Assembly: GCA_942493245.1 (NCBI GenBank)
Contig: OW818685.1
Span: 5,580,001-5,644,000, forward strand
From: DAOPYU01 sp942493245
GTDB taxonomy: Bacteria; Sumerlaeota; Sumerlaeia; UBA8349
Reading direction: 5' to 3'
Length of the DNA: 64,000 nucleotides
A program made the position numbers and the translations under genes. Shown piece after piece: positions 16,796-25,875 of this stretch; the first letter of the stretch is position 1; the number at the start of each line of letters is the position of its first letter. Below the pieces are notes generated by a model. The model saw only the letters and a program-made list of their open reading frames with translations, did no database searches and was not told the DNA's origin.

Positions 16796-18073
16796 ATGCA
16801 AAAGCGTTACAGGGTTCTGTGCCTCTCGGTATCTCTGCTTCTGTCTCTCACGGGGAGCGTTTTCGCCGAAAACTGGCCTCAGTTTCGTGGAAATACCGCT
16901 CAGGGAATCTCGATCGAGAAGAACCTGCCCGTTGCGTGGTCCGGGACTGAAAACGTGCTCTGGAAAACCCCGATCCCCGGGGTGGGATGGTCGTCGCCCG
17001 CCGTATGGGAAGACCGGATTTTCCTGACCGCGGCTTCCGGAGAAAAAGGGACGTCCTGCCATGTCCTCTGCGTGGACGCAAAATCCGGCCAGATCCTCTG
17101 GGACAAGGAAGTCTTCACGCAGGAAATCCAGCGCAAGGAAGACCGGAACTCCAGCGCCACGCCGACCCCCGCGACGGACGGGAAACGAGTCTATGCCGTT
17201 TTCTGCGACGGCAGCGTGGTGGCACTGGACTTTGAGGGCAACGCGGTGTGGACCAACCGCGACTTCAAATCCTACAGTTATCACGGAATCGGCGCTTCGC
17301 CCATCCTCTGGGACGACCTGCTGATCATGCCGTACGACGTGAGCAGCGACGGAACGGACAAAGCGCTCGGATGGATGAAACCGTGGGATCAGGCCTTCAT
17401 TCTGGCGCTGGACAAGAATACGGGACAGGTTCGCTGGAAGGCTAGCCGGGGCCTCTCGCGCATTGCCCATACGGCGCCCTGCGTGTGGACGGACCCGAAG
17501 GACGGGAGTGTTCAACTGATCAGTTCCGCGGGCGATGTGGTACAGGGATTCGACCTCAAGACGGGTGAACGGCTCTGGAACTCGCGGAACGATGGCTACT
17601 CGTCGGTTCCCTCGCAAGTAGTCGGAGACGGCCTGGTCTTCACGGCCAGCGGATACGGTGGGCGCGAGTCCACCAAGGCATTCCGCTTGGGGGGCAAGGG
17701 CGACCTTCAGGAGACCAACCTCGCGTGGGAACAGAAGCAGGGTTCGCCCAAGGTGCCTTCGTTCCTCTATGCGGCGCCCTACCTGTATTTGGTGGACGAC
17801 AACGGCCTGGCGAGCTGTTTCAAAGGCGCCACGGGCGAAATCGTCTGGCAGCAGCGCCTCGGGGGAAACTTCTCGGCCTCGCCGGTTCTGGCGGACGGGA
17901 AGGTGTACTTCCTGTCCGACAAGGGAGAGACAACGGTCGTTGAAGTGGGACCGCAGTTCAAGGTGGTCTCGAAAAACGCCTTGAACGAAAAGTGCCAGGC
18001 CTCGATCGCGGTGTCGCAGGGACGGTTCTTCATCCGGACCGAAAAGAACCTCTTCTGCATCGGCCCGAAATAA
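16796..18073 (+). CDS. Secreted PQQ-like beta-propeller protein, copy 2
   Basis: 425 residues from ATG 16796 (ribosome site AGGAAAGG), with a signal peptide of about 23 residues ending VFA. The whole chain aligns without gaps to the product of 15098-16375. Shared features include GRESTKAFRLGGKGDLQETN, the blade repeats and the final RTEKNL-FCIG end. The two differ mainly in surface positions of the middle blades (SYHGIGASPILWDDLLIMPYD versus QHGLGSSPILWEDLLIMARD). An earlier in-frame ATG at 16703 would add sequence with no signal peptide. The pair is a tandem duplication split by a 180-bp dispersed element, and ends at a strong terminator. Confidence 0.9.
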   Translation: MQKRYRVLCLSVSLLLSLTGSVFAENWPQFRGNTAQGISIEKNLPVAWSGTENVLWKTPIPGVGWSSPAVWEDRIFLTAASGEKGTSCHVLCVDAKSGQILWDKEVFTQEIQRKEDRNSSATPTPATDGKRVYAVFCDGSVVALDFEGNAVWTNRDFKSYSYHGIGASPILWDDLLIMPYDVSSDGTDKALGWMKPWDQAFILALDKNTGQVRWKASRGLSRIAHTAPCVWTDPKDGSVQLISSAGDVVQGFDLKTGERLWNSRNDGYSSVPSQVVGDGLVFTASGYGGRESTKAFRLGGKGDLQETNLAWEQKQGSPKVPSFLYAAPYLYLVDDNGLASCFKGATGEIVWQQRLGGNFSASPVLADGKVYFLSDKGETTVVEVGPQFKVVSKNALNEKCQASIAVSQGRFFIRTEKNLFCIGPK

Positions 18074-18121
18074 AGGAACAGGGAGCGCAACACAACCGCC
18101 CTTCAAATGAAATCAAGAAAG

Positions 18122-18165
18122 AATGTCCCCCTCCGAAGAATCCTCGTCGGAGGGGGACATTTCAT
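18122..18165 (+). terminator. Strong hairpin terminator between convergent genes
   Basis: A 15-bp perfect stem (18122-18136 with 18147-18161) is flanked by AT-rich sequence on both sides. It lies between the second PQQ gene (plus) and the GH2 gene (minus), and can serve both strands. Confidence 0.85.
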
Positions 18166-18199
18166 TTCTGGCCATCGGGGAATCACCCCCCAACCACCC

Positions 18200-20617
18200 C
18201 TACCGATTCTCGATTGTCACTTCGGCGGATTCCAGGTTCGGCGCTGTGGCTTTGAGGTGGATTGTTCCAGCCGACTCGGAAGCGGACTGAATAATCGCCA
18301 GGGCGCGGCCCCGGTAGGTGGTGCGCTTGGATGCCTTGTAGGGTTCGAGGCTCCAGAGGTCGCCGTTGTCCACCCCGGCGATGCGGCCGGGGCCGGCGAT
18401 CTCGAACTGAATCGGACACGCGGCCTCGGGTATCAGGTTGCCTTCCGCGTCCACAATCCGCACCTCGACGTGCGACAGGTCGTGCCGGTCGGCGCGCAGG
18501 GTCGTGCGGTCGGGCCGCAGTTCGATTTTCTTCGCCTGGCCAGCGGTCTTGAGTTCGTGTGAGGCGACCTCCTGACCGCCCTTGCGTCCCACGGCTTTGA
18601 GGACTCCCGGTTCGTAGGGCGCTTTCCAGGTCATCATTTTGTCCGGGAAGTCGGCCAGTTTCTGTACCCCGAGCGAACGGCCGTTGAGAAACAGTTCGAC
18701 CGTGTCGCAGTTGGTGAATGAGAAGAGTTTCACTTCCTGTCCCTTGATTTCGGCGGGCAGGGTCCAGTGCGCCGCCATTTTGGGCCACCCCCACTGGAAA
18801 CGCACGATTTCCTGTTCCAGCACCTTGTCGCTCTGGACGGCCAGATGGACCACCGGCTTCTCGGACCAGAAACTTTCCTGCAGGTAGGAGACCGGGCGGC
18901 GGAAACCGCACGTGTCGATCAGGCTGCCGTTCCACCCATGTGACGGCCATCCGCCCGCCGCTTCGCCCAGGTAATCAATCCCGGTCCAGATAAACATGCC
19001 CGCCACGAAGTCGTGTTTCAGAACCGTGAGCCAACCGTTCACGGGGTCGAAGACCTTGGCGTCCGGGTCTTTCTGCAGGTAATAGACGAAGCCTTCCGTG
19101 GTGATGAGAATTTTCTCGGGGAAGAGTTTCTGATAATCTTCGAACCACTGTTCCGAGTAATTGAGACCCGCCACGTCGGTGGCGTTGATGAAATCGGGCG
19201 AGTAGGCGGGGTACGCCGCCGCGGTCACCTTGCGCGACGGCTCGACCTGATGGACGTAATCCACCAGCCGCTTGAGAATCTCCGTCCCCTTCTTTTCCTT
19301 CTGTTCCGTCACCTCGTTGCCCACGCTCCAGAGGATGATCGAGGGATGGTTGCGGTCGCGGAGCAGCATCGAGCGCAGGTCGCGTTTCCAATCCCGCTCG
19401 AAAACAGGGTGGAGATTGCCGCTCCACTTGTCGAACGCCTCGTCAATCACCAGGAACCCCATCCGGTCGCACATATCGAGCAGTTCGGGCGCGGGGGGAT
19501 TGTGACTGGTCCGGATGGCATTACACCCGACTTCTTTGAGCACTTCAAGCCGCCGCTCCATGGCGCGGTTCTCGAACGCCGCGCCCAGCGCCCCCAGGTC
19601 GTGGTGCAGACAAACGCCCTTCAACTTCACGGATTGGTTGTTGAGAAAGAGACCCTGCCTGGGCCGCCACTCCACCGAGCGGATGCCAAACGGGGTACGT
19701 ACCTCGTCGACCACCGGCCCCGGCTCGCCCTTTGCGTCGGTATTCTTCAGCGTGGTGCGGGCGGTGTAGAGCGCGGGGGTTTTGTCCGACCAGAGAACGG
19801 GCGCAGAAATTTTGAAAGTTTGCTGGATGGTCTGGGTGGTGTTCTGTGTCACGGAACCGGTGGAGGTGAGGGTCGCCACCTCTTCCCCCGCCGGGTTCAG
19901 GAGGCAGGTCGCCAGGGAGAACGAGGCCTCCTTTGAGGCGTTGTTTTCTACCTCCGTCTGGATGTGGATCACCGCCTGATCGGCGCTGACCTCGGGTGTG
20001 GTGATGGCCGTGCCCCAGTGCGCCACATGAAGCGGGTCGGTCACGGTCAACCAGACGTGGCGGTAGATGCCCGAGCCGGTGTACCAGCGCGAGGTTTGTT
20101 CATTGTTCTCGACGCGCACGGCCAGAACATTCGGTCCCGTGGGGTTGAGGTGCGGGGTCAGATCGTACTGAAAACTGACGTATCCGTACCAGCGGTTGCC
20201 CAGGGAGTGTCCGTTGAGCCACACGTCGCTGTTCTTGTGGATGCCGTCGAACTGGATGAAGACTTTTTTGCCCACATGGTCCGCCGGGAGGGTGAAGGTC
20301 TTGCGGTACCATCCCTCACCCAAGGGCAGATACCCGCCCGCGAGGTTGGCTGGTCCATTTCTCCTGAAGGAGCCCTTGATGCTCCAGTCGTGGGGCAGGT
20401 TGACCGCTTCCCATTTGGAATCGTCGAAAGTGGAGACTTCAGCGCCGGGGGCGTCGCCTTTGAAGAATTTCCAGTCGGCGTCAAAGTTGGCGATCGAGCG
20501 TCCTTCCAGGGGGGCACTGGCCGCGTGGGCCGTTCCGGCGGCGAGGGCCAGAAGTGTCGCCAGGAGAAGCCCCAGAGTTCCTATTCTTCCAGTGACAAAG
20601 CGAGACCGAAACATCAT
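18200..20617 (-). CDS. Secreted GH2 beta-galactosidase / beta-glycosidase
   Basis: About 805 residues from ATG 20617, chosen for GGAGGA nine bases upstream and the signal peptide that follows (ending TAHA). The domain order is that of GH2: jelly-roll (NFDADWKFFKGDAPGA, VNLPHDWSI, GWYRKTFTLP), Ig-like domain, then the TIM barrel from FGIRSVEWRPRQGLFLNN with HHDLGALGAA and ISHNPP-like RTSHNPPAPELLD. The acid/base Glu is in WSVGNEVTEQ and the nucleophile Glu in LITTEGFVYY. Then follow DUF4982-like and Ig-like C-terminal domains (LRADRHDLSHVEVRIVDAEG). It hydrolyses beta-linked galactose or a related sugar outside the cytoplasm. It belongs functionally with the neighbouring hydrolases. Confidence 0.92.
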   Translation of the reverse strand: MMFRSRFVTGRIGTLGLLLATLLALAAGTAHAASAPLEGRSIANFDADWKFFKGDAPGAEVSTFDDSKWEAVNLPHDWSIKGSFRRNGPANLAGGYLPLGEGWYRKTFTLPADHVGKKVFIQFDGIHKNSDVWLNGHSLGNRWYGYVSFQYDLTPHLNPTGPNVLAVRVENNEQTSRWYTGSGIYRHVWLTVTDPLHVAHWGTAITTPEVSADQAVIHIQTEVENNASKEASFSLATCLLNPAGEEVATLTSTGSVTQNTTQTIQQTFKISAPVLWSDKTPALYTARTTLKNTDAKGEPGPVVDEVRTPFGIRSVEWRPRQGLFLNNQSVKLKGVCLHHDLGALGAAFENRAMERRLEVLKEVGCNAIRTSHNPPAPELLDMCDRMGFLVIDEAFDKWSGNLHPVFERDWKRDLRSMLLRDRNHPSIILWSVGNEVTEQKEKKGTEILKRLVDYVHQVEPSRKVTAAAYPAYSPDFINATDVAGLNYSEQWFEDYQKLFPEKILITTEGFVYYLQKDPDAKVFDPVNGWLTVLKHDFVAGMFIWTGIDYLGEAAGGWPSHGWNGSLIDTCGFRRPVSYLQESFWSEKPVVHLAVQSDKVLEQEIVRFQWGWPKMAAHWTLPAEIKGQEVKLFSFTNCDTVELFLNGRSLGVQKLADFPDKMMTWKAPYEPGVLKAVGRKGGQEVASHELKTAGQAKKIELRPDRTTLRADRHDLSHVEVRIVDAEGNLIPEAACPIQFEIAGPGRIAGVDNGDLWSLEPYKASKRTTYRGRALAIIQSASESAGTIHLKATAPNLESAEVTIENR

Positions 20618-20813
20618 GGCTCTCATTCCTCCAGACCTGTTTGTTTGGACGGATGACGCGCAAGTCCAATTTGTCCCTACAAATAACAAGAAGAAGAGGG
20701 CAAAGATAGAAAAAAACAGGGCGAAGAAGAGATCGTCCACGGGAACTCCTCGTTGTCTATCCGAGAGAGTATCCCCCAGGTTTCATGGGGTTATTCTCGG
20801 TTTTCTCCCCATC

Positions 20814-20994
20814 CGTCATTCCCGCGAAAGCGGAGATTCAGAGGTGCGGAATGAGGAAAAATGGAAAACGCATCGAGAAAATCGGGGTTGAAACCGGATC
20901 GTCAAAATCTGGGTTCCCGCTTGCGCGTGAATGACGGAGAGGGGAAAGACTCCCGGGGAAAACGGGCTATTCGCGGATGTCTTTTGGCAATTGC
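20814..20994 (+). repeat. 181-bp dispersed element, copy 2
   Basis: Same architecture as 16534-16713: CGTCATTCCCGCGAAAGCGG at the left, the CTGGGTTCCCGCTTGCGCG inverted motif about 100 bases later, and a tail ending CTTTTGGCAATTGC. It occupies the upstream intergenic region of the GH2 gene (20618-21082), where no gene is seen. Confidence 0.82.
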
Positions 20995-21082
20995 GACTGA
21001 ATGAATACCGTTGACCTTTGGATCCCGATTTTTTTGCGGCCATCCGGAGAGAGGCGTTCCCGTGACGGATTTTTTTCTTTAT

Positions 21083-21118
21083 CAAAAAGGCCGGAAACGC
21101 CTGCCCGCGTTTCCGGCC
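21083..21118 (-). terminator. Rho-independent terminator of the zinc-finger lipoprotein gene
   Basis: Perfect 12-bp stem GGCCGGAAACGC (21089-21100) with 21107-21118 and a 6-base loop. On the minus strand it is followed by TTTTTGAT, 58 bases past the stop at 21176. Confidence 0.85.
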
Positions 21119-21175
21119 CCTCGGATTAAACCCTGTTCTCGCGGTCCACTCAGCCCGCCCCGTCTATTTCCACGC

Positions 21176-23005
21176 TCAGATGCTGATCCCTTCCGATTGC
21201 GTTTCCTGCAGGATGGGCCAGGTGTGTTCCGCTGCGGGGACGGCTGCGTCGCCCGCCGGAGGCATGGACGTTGTTTCTTCCGGTTCCGTTTCCTCCCGGA
21301 CGGGACGCTTGCCCTGACGCAACTGGTCGAGTTCCTGGGCGGCTTTTTCCTTGTCACGCGAGCTTAACAGGATGATGCGCTCGACCCGAGCCTCAACCGC
21401 ATCGCGCACTTTTCCGGCGTCGAACGCCTTTTCGGCGCGTTCGAGGGCCTCGTCCAGTTTCGCCTGGACCAGCCGGTCCGTCAGTTTCTCGAAGATATTC
21501 CGTCCCATTCTGGCCACCACTTCGGTGCGGATTTCTTCATTCGTCGGAAGCCGCTTGCCGTCGTCCGGCGCCGTGTCCGCGTGTTCCACCCGGCTCTGCA
21601 CGGTCTCTTCCAGCACGATCTTGCCGGTCTCACCCCGCACGACCAGGACTTGCGTTTCCATCTCGGCCGACTTCATCGGTTCCCATCCGGAAAGCCGTTC
21701 TTCTCCATCCGCCGGTTGGCGCACGAGGGGCGGTGTCTGCGCCAGATCGCGCTCGAGTTGTCGCACCTGCTCGCGCTGACGTGTCAGGTCGCCCCGCGTC
21801 AATCCACCGGAGTTTCCCGTTCCCTTGCACCGCGGACAACGCGCGGCCCGGGCCGGGTGTCCCCCACAAGCCGGACAGGGGCGGCTGACGTCCACTTCCA
21901 TCGCGCGCAACGTCGCGCGCGCTTCGTCGAGCCGCTGACGCGCCTTCGGCGCGTCCGGGTTTGGAGCCGCCTGAGAAGCGCCTCCCGGCAGAGGCCGGGG
22001 CGGTACGCCGGGCGCTTTCTGCTCCACCCGCAACGAGCGAATCTTGATCACCGCCTCGTAAGGGGTCTCCTCTTTCGAGCGGTCGAATTGAAATTGAACG
22101 AAATTCGACGGTTCGGCGTTGGCCGCTTCGGAAATCGAGTCTATCAGCCCCCGCGTGTCGGTGTTCGATTCGCCCTTTGGCGCCTGTGCCTCGACGCGGG
22201 TTGCGAAACGCAGACGGCTGTTGATCCGCTGTTCCGCCTGTTTAATCCTCTTCAAGGACTCCTCCGTCGGGAACGTCGAGTCCGCCTCGAAGTAGCAAAG
22301 CAGCGCATTGCCCGGCAGGCCCTGCTTCTCGAACGCCTCGCCCCGCGCAATCATCACCCGCCCCATCCCTTCGAGCGCCTGGGGCATCTTGGGATCTGCC
22401 TCCAGGCAGCCCGAAAATTCGCGATGCGCGCCCTCCAGATCGCCCTGTTCCAGCAACCGGCGACCCTGCGCCACCCGCTCCAGAACGCCCCCTTCCGGGC
22501 GCGGTTTCACCTGAAGGCTTTTCTTCGGAGGCGTTACCGATTTCTTTTCCTTTTCCGCCTCTGCGCGTTTGGGCGGTTCGAGTTTAACGGGGGCGCTCGG
22601 ACTCTTTCCGGCTGTTGGTTGCGCTTTCAGGGGTTTGTTTGTCATCCCCTCGATTTTTTCTTGGAGTTTCTGCGCGCGCGCGTACCCCGGATTCTTGGCC
22701 AACGCCGCTTTTACTTCCTGGAGCGCCGCCGCTTTCTGCCCATGCGCTGCGAGCGTTTCCGCCCGGTCCAGGTGGTTGTCGGCCTCGCGGGTTTCCGCCG
22801 AGCCGCTCGACGCCCCCGGTTCTTCCGCCGAGGCAGTCGTTACGGTCTCGAATTTCTCCGCGCCCAGCTCCGCCCGGGTCAACAGCATCCCGACCGGGGC
22901 GGACTTGCCCGCGCCCGTCGTGTTTTCCGGTCCTTTATCGGTACAGGCGGCCAGAAACGCCCCCATCGCGATCGTCGAAACAATCCGCACCCATCCGCCG
23001 CTCAT
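21176..23005 (-). CDS. Lipoprotein with TPR segments and a DnaJ-like zinc finger, function unknown
   Basis: 609 residues. The N-terminus MSGGWVRIVSTIAMGAFLAAC is a lipoprotein signal with Cys at about 21. TPR-like helices occur at about 70-110 (AETLAAHGQKAAALQEVKAAL) and 175-260 (GRRLLEQGDLEGAHREFSGCL, MGRVMIARGEAFEKQGL), joined by a Pro/Lys-rich linker. Near residue 380 two CxxC pairs form CPACGGHPARAARCPRCKGTG, like a single half of the DnaJ cysteine-rich domain. This is unexpected in an exported lipoprotein. A long charged helical C-terminus (about 500-590) is followed by a low-complexity end. AAAGGGG precedes the ATG. I do not recognise the family; a periplasmic scaffold or metal/redox-sensing protein is possible. 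Confidence 0.82.
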   Translation of the reverse strand: MSGGWVRIVSTIAMGAFLAACTDKGPENTTGAGKSAPVGMLLTRAELGAEKFETVTTASAEEPGASSGSAETREADNHLDRAETLAAHGQKAAALQEVKAALAKNPGYARAQKLQEKIEGMTNKPLKAQPTAGKSPSAPVKLEPPKRAEAEKEKKSVTPPKKSLQVKPRPEGGVLERVAQGRRLLEQGDLEGAHREFSGCLEADPKMPQALEGMGRVMIARGEAFEKQGLPGNALLCYFEADSTFPTEESLKRIKQAEQRINSRLRFATRVEAQAPKGESNTDTRGLIDSISEAANAEPSNFVQFQFDRSKEETPYEAVIKIRSLRVEQKAPGVPPRPLPGGASQAAPNPDAPKARQRLDEARATLRAMEVDVSRPCPACGGHPARAARCPRCKGTGNSGGLTRGDLTRQREQVRQLERDLAQTPPLVRQPADGEERLSGWEPMKSAEMETQVLVVRGETGKIVLEETVQSRVEHADTAPDDGKRLPTNEEIRTEVVARMGRNIFEKLTDRLVQAKLDEALERAEKAFDAGKVRDAVEARVERIILLSSRDKEKAAQELDQLRQGKRPVREETEPEETTSMPPAGDAAVPAAEHTWPILQETQSEGISI

Positions 23006-23208
23006 GATCGGAACCCCTTTCTCTATCTCAAGACAAAAGCGGGAGACTCCGCTCCCCGCCTCCGCTCGCCTTTATCATTTCCGTATGCGACACCGGTACC
23101 CGGCAAACCGCCCGGCACCCGGCTCTCCCACCATTCTACCGTTTTCGACACACAAAGGGGAGAAAAGTTCCCCTGAATGTCTCTTTCCCCGTCGGATTCT
23201 CGTCCCGC
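23006..23208. other. Short intergenic region
   Basis: About 200 bases between the ispH-ubiA gene and the lipoprotein gene on the minus strand. It is Pro/Ser-codon-like sequence without a credible gene, terminator or promoter that I could recognise. Confidence 0.4.
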
Positions 23209-24975
23209 TCACCCAGCAACAGCCGCCACCCCCCCCACCAGGATGAAGCTCCCGCCGATCAGGGTCTCGAACAGCACGCCGCGCGGTTGCAGAATCCCCG
23301 AACGAAACAGAAAGATGGACACCGCCGTGTAGAGCACCGGCAACAGCATCAGGTACCCGACCGAACCGATAATCCCCACAGACGACGCGGCAAAGAGCGT
23401 CGCGAAAAGCGCGCCAGTCAGGATATTCAATGTCAGATACGTTCTCTGGGTCCCCATCGCCACTGGAATCGTCTCGCGTCCCAGCATCTGGTCGCCCTGA
23501 ATGTCGCGCAGGTCATAGACCACCGACCGCACGAACACCAGCGTGAAAACAAAGAAGAACGCGACCAGACCGGCCCACAGCGAACGCGAGACCCCGGCCA
23601 TGAGCGCGGCGCGTTCGTGCAGCGTATCGGGCACGATCGCCAGCAGCGGCAACACAAACGCCCAGGCCAGCCCCATCAGAATATCCTTCGACCCGGCCAT
23701 GTCGCGCAGACCCCGGTACGGCAGCAACGGTGTCAGAAACCGCGGAATGATGGGAAGGCGGTAGAGCAGCCCCAGTCCGCACACGATCAGCATGAGCAGA
23801 AAACCCGTGACTCCCAGGAACCACGCGAAAGCCAGCGTGAAGACGAGCGACACCCCGCCCAGAATCAGAAAGACCTTACCCCACCGCTGCTGAAAGCGGT
23901 AGCGCGCCGGGTTGTTGTAACGCTCGATGTGGTGGTCGTAGTGCATGTTGATAGAGTGCATGGCAAACACGTACAACGCGGCGACAATCGTCTGGAGCGG
24001 GTGGAACTGCGCTCCCTGAAGCGCCACGCATCCCGCCATCATGCACACCACGCCCAGAGTCAGGTACAGGTTTGTGTTGAGCAGAAACTGCATCGCGCCA
24101 TGCACCGCGCGCCGAAGCGGATGCCACGACCCGCGCGACCATTCGGCCACATGTTCGGCCACGTCGGTGATGAGCCAGTTGGGCGTCGAGGCGCCCGCCG
24201 TCAGCCCGATCGTCCGCGCCCCGCGCAGCGCCTCGAAGTTGATCTCGCTCGACGTCTCGATATGCTGGGTGGGTGTTCCCAGCGCCGACGAAAGTTCCGC
24301 CAGCCGCACTGTGTTCGCGCTGTTCTTCCCCCCGACGATAATCATGGCATCGCACCGCCGGGCAATCTCCTCGGTTTCGGTCTGCCGCCGGCACGTCGAG
24401 TTGCAGATCGTCCGATGCACGGAACACCCCGGCCAGCGCGCCTGAATCCGCTCCAGCAGATGGTCGAAATGCTCCGGGCTTTGCGTCGTTTGCGACACCA
24501 CGCACACCTTGTCCAGAGCGGGCAGCGCCGCCACATCCGCCTCGGTGGCCACCACGTAGCCCTGCCCCTCGGCGTGACCCAGAAGACCGTTGACCTCCGC
24601 GTGGCCGGGATCGCCCACAATGACGATCGCCTCACCCTGCCGGATGTGGCGTTCGATCAGTTTCTGAATCCGGATCACGTGCGGACACGTTGCGTCCACC
24701 ACCGCATACCCGGCCTTTTCCAGCCGCGTCATTTCCTCCGGCACAATCCCATGCGCGCGAATCACCATCGTCCCCTTCAGAGGCACTTCCGTCATGCCGG
24801 GCCGATAGACCCCGATCCCTTTTTCCTCGAGCATCTGGATCACCTGGGGGTTGTGGATCAACGGACCATGCGTGACCACGGGCTTTTTCCCATACCGCCC
24901 CTGGTCCAGCACGATCTGCATCGCCCGCCGTACCCCCATGCAGAAACCCGCCGCTTTTGCCTGAATAATATTCAA
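23209..24975 (-). CDS. ispH: Fused IspH (HMBPP reductase) and UbiA-type prenyltransferase
   Basis: 588 residues in one unbroken frame. Residues 1-285 are IspH: 4Fe-4S cysteines in GFCMGV (Cys12), DATCPHV and CNSTC, plus HAEVNGLLGH, SQTTQS and TAGASTPNW. Residues about 290-588 are a polytopic UbiA-superfamily prenyltransferase with about eight to nine hydrophobic helices. Its second Asp-rich motif is VYDLRDIQGDQMLGRETIPV. The first motif is atypical: NMHYDHHIERYNNPARYRF in place of NDxxDxxxD. The reductase makes IPP/DMAPP and the UbiA part would attach polyprenyl chains to an aromatic or other acceptor. This joins precursor supply and use in one membrane protein. Downstream genes do not reveal the acceptor. 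Confidence 0.92.
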   Translation of the reverse strand: MNIIQAKAAGFCMGVRRAMQIVLDQGRYGKKPVVTHGPLIHNPQVIQMLEEKGIGVYRPGMTEVPLKGTMVIRAHGIVPEEMTRLEKAGYAVVDATCPHVIRIQKLIERHIRQGEAIVIVGDPGHAEVNGLLGHAEGQGYVVATEADVAALPALDKVCVVSQTTQSPEHFDHLLERIQARWPGCSVHRTICNSTCRRQTETEEIARRCDAMIIVGGKNSANTVRLAELSSALGTPTQHIETSSEINFEALRGARTIGLTAGASTPNWLITDVAEHVAEWSRGSWHPLRRAVHGAMQFLLNTNLYLTLGVVCMMAGCVALQGAQFHPLQTIVAALYVFAMHSINMHYDHHIERYNNPARYRFQQRWGKVFLILGGVSLVFTLAFAWFLGVTGFLLMLIVCGLGLLYRLPIIPRFLTPLLPYRGLRDMAGSKDILMGLAWAFVLPLLAIVPDTLHERAALMAGVSRSLWAGLVAFFFVFTLVFVRSVVYDLRDIQGDQMLGRETIPVAMGTQRTYLTLNILTGALFATLFAASSVGIIGSVGYLMLLPVLYTAVSIFLFRSGILQPRGVLFETLIGGSFILVGGVAAVAG

Positions 24976-25056
24976 ACCCCACCCCCTCTTCCACCCGCGC
25001 CGGACATTCTCGTCAATCTTGTCAATTCAACAGGTCTCCGTCCCCTTCAACTCCCC

Positions 25057-25098
25057 TCATTATCAATTATCCATTCTCAATTATCAATTATCCATTTC
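25057..25098. repeat. Heptanucleotide repeat array 1
   Basis: Six consecutive 7-mers of the form (C/T)(A/C)ATT(A/C/T)(T/C), mainly CAATTAT and CCATTCT, lie in the 290-base spacer between ispH-ubiA and the phage-like block. Related arrays are at 29966, 30382, 39852 and 56540. Confidence 0.75.
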
Positions 25099-25263
25099 TC
25101 GCCCCTTCCACCGCCGATGTCCCGTACCGTTCTTTTTTGACCCCGCATGGGAATCCTCTTCCGGGGCCTTGTCCCCGTAAGATACCCCCGTCGCCAACAA
25201 AGTTCTTCCGGACTCCGGCGGCCCCGAAAAAAGAACCGGGACACGAGAGGACTGGATAACCCG

Positions 25264-25872
25264 ATGATCAAACCCCTCTTCGCGCGCAACAAACAACTCG
25301 AACGCCCCCTGACCGCTCCGGCGGCGGCTGGCGCCACAGTCCTCAAGGTGACGGGCGCCGCCAACTTCCTCCCCGGCGATCTCCTTTTCATCGCCCACGC
25401 CGATCAGTCCCTGCCCGAGTGCCTCGGCCCCGTCCGCGCCGCCACGGCCACCACCCTCACCCCCACCTTTCCGCTCCAGTCGGCCCGGTCGGCCACCGCT
25501 ACCCTCTGGAGGCCCGCCGGGGTGTTTCACTGGAAGACCCTTCAGTCCGCCTCGGTCGAACGCGCCTTTCAGGAAGGTATCCGCCTCGAGCGTACTCTCG
25601 GCGGCGGGTATTACCCGGTCCGGCTTGCGGCTCCGCAACGCGAGGACACCCTGCGCTTTCCCGCCCTCACGCGGTCGGAATTCGAGACCCTGCGCGCCTG
25701 GTTTGCCACCCACACCCGTTCGGGACTCGACGACTTCACATGGGTGGACGAACACCGCCAGCTGGCCCGGGTCCGGCTGGCCGCCTGCGATTTCGACCAG
25801 AAGGAACAAACGCCCCGCGTTCTCGCGCTCGCGCTTCGCCTTATCGTGCTCGAAGAAGGGGGATACGCCTGA
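25264..25872 (+). CDS. Phage-like minor/distal tail protein
   Basis: About 202 residues from ATG 25264, with GAGAGGA upstream; an earlier ATG at 25147 adds basic non-conserved sequence. A small beta-rich N-terminal domain (GATVLKVTGAANFLPGDLLFIAH) is of the kind seen in tail-hub proteins. The C-terminal half has the pattern of distal-tail proteins with LRFPALTRSEFETLRAWFATHT, DDFTWVDEHRQLARVRLA and a final LALRLIVLEEGGYA. The assignment rests on this and on the next gene, 3 bases downstream, a 942-residue tail-like protein, followed by holin and lysin candidates. No head, capsid or integrase gene lies upstream; the cluster begins here. Confidence 0.6.
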   Translation: MIKPLFARNKQLERPLTAPAAAGATVLKVTGAANFLPGDLLFIAHADQSLPECLGPVRAATATTLTPTFPLQSARSATATLWRPAGVFHWKTLQSASVERAFQEGIRLERTLGGGYYPVRLAAPQREDTLRFPALTRSEFETLRAWFATHTRSGLDDFTWVDEHRQLARVRLAACDFDQKEQTPRVLALALRLIVLEEGGYA

Positions 25873-25875
25873 GCC

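Noticed and set aside
25057..25098. Heptad array considered as a CRISPR array
   Set aside because: Units are 7 bases and contiguous, with no spacers, and no cas genes are present.
25147..25263. Longer N-terminus for the first tail gene
   Set aside because: The added residues are Arg/Ser/Pro-rich and look like noncoding sequence; GAGAGGA supports ATG 25264.
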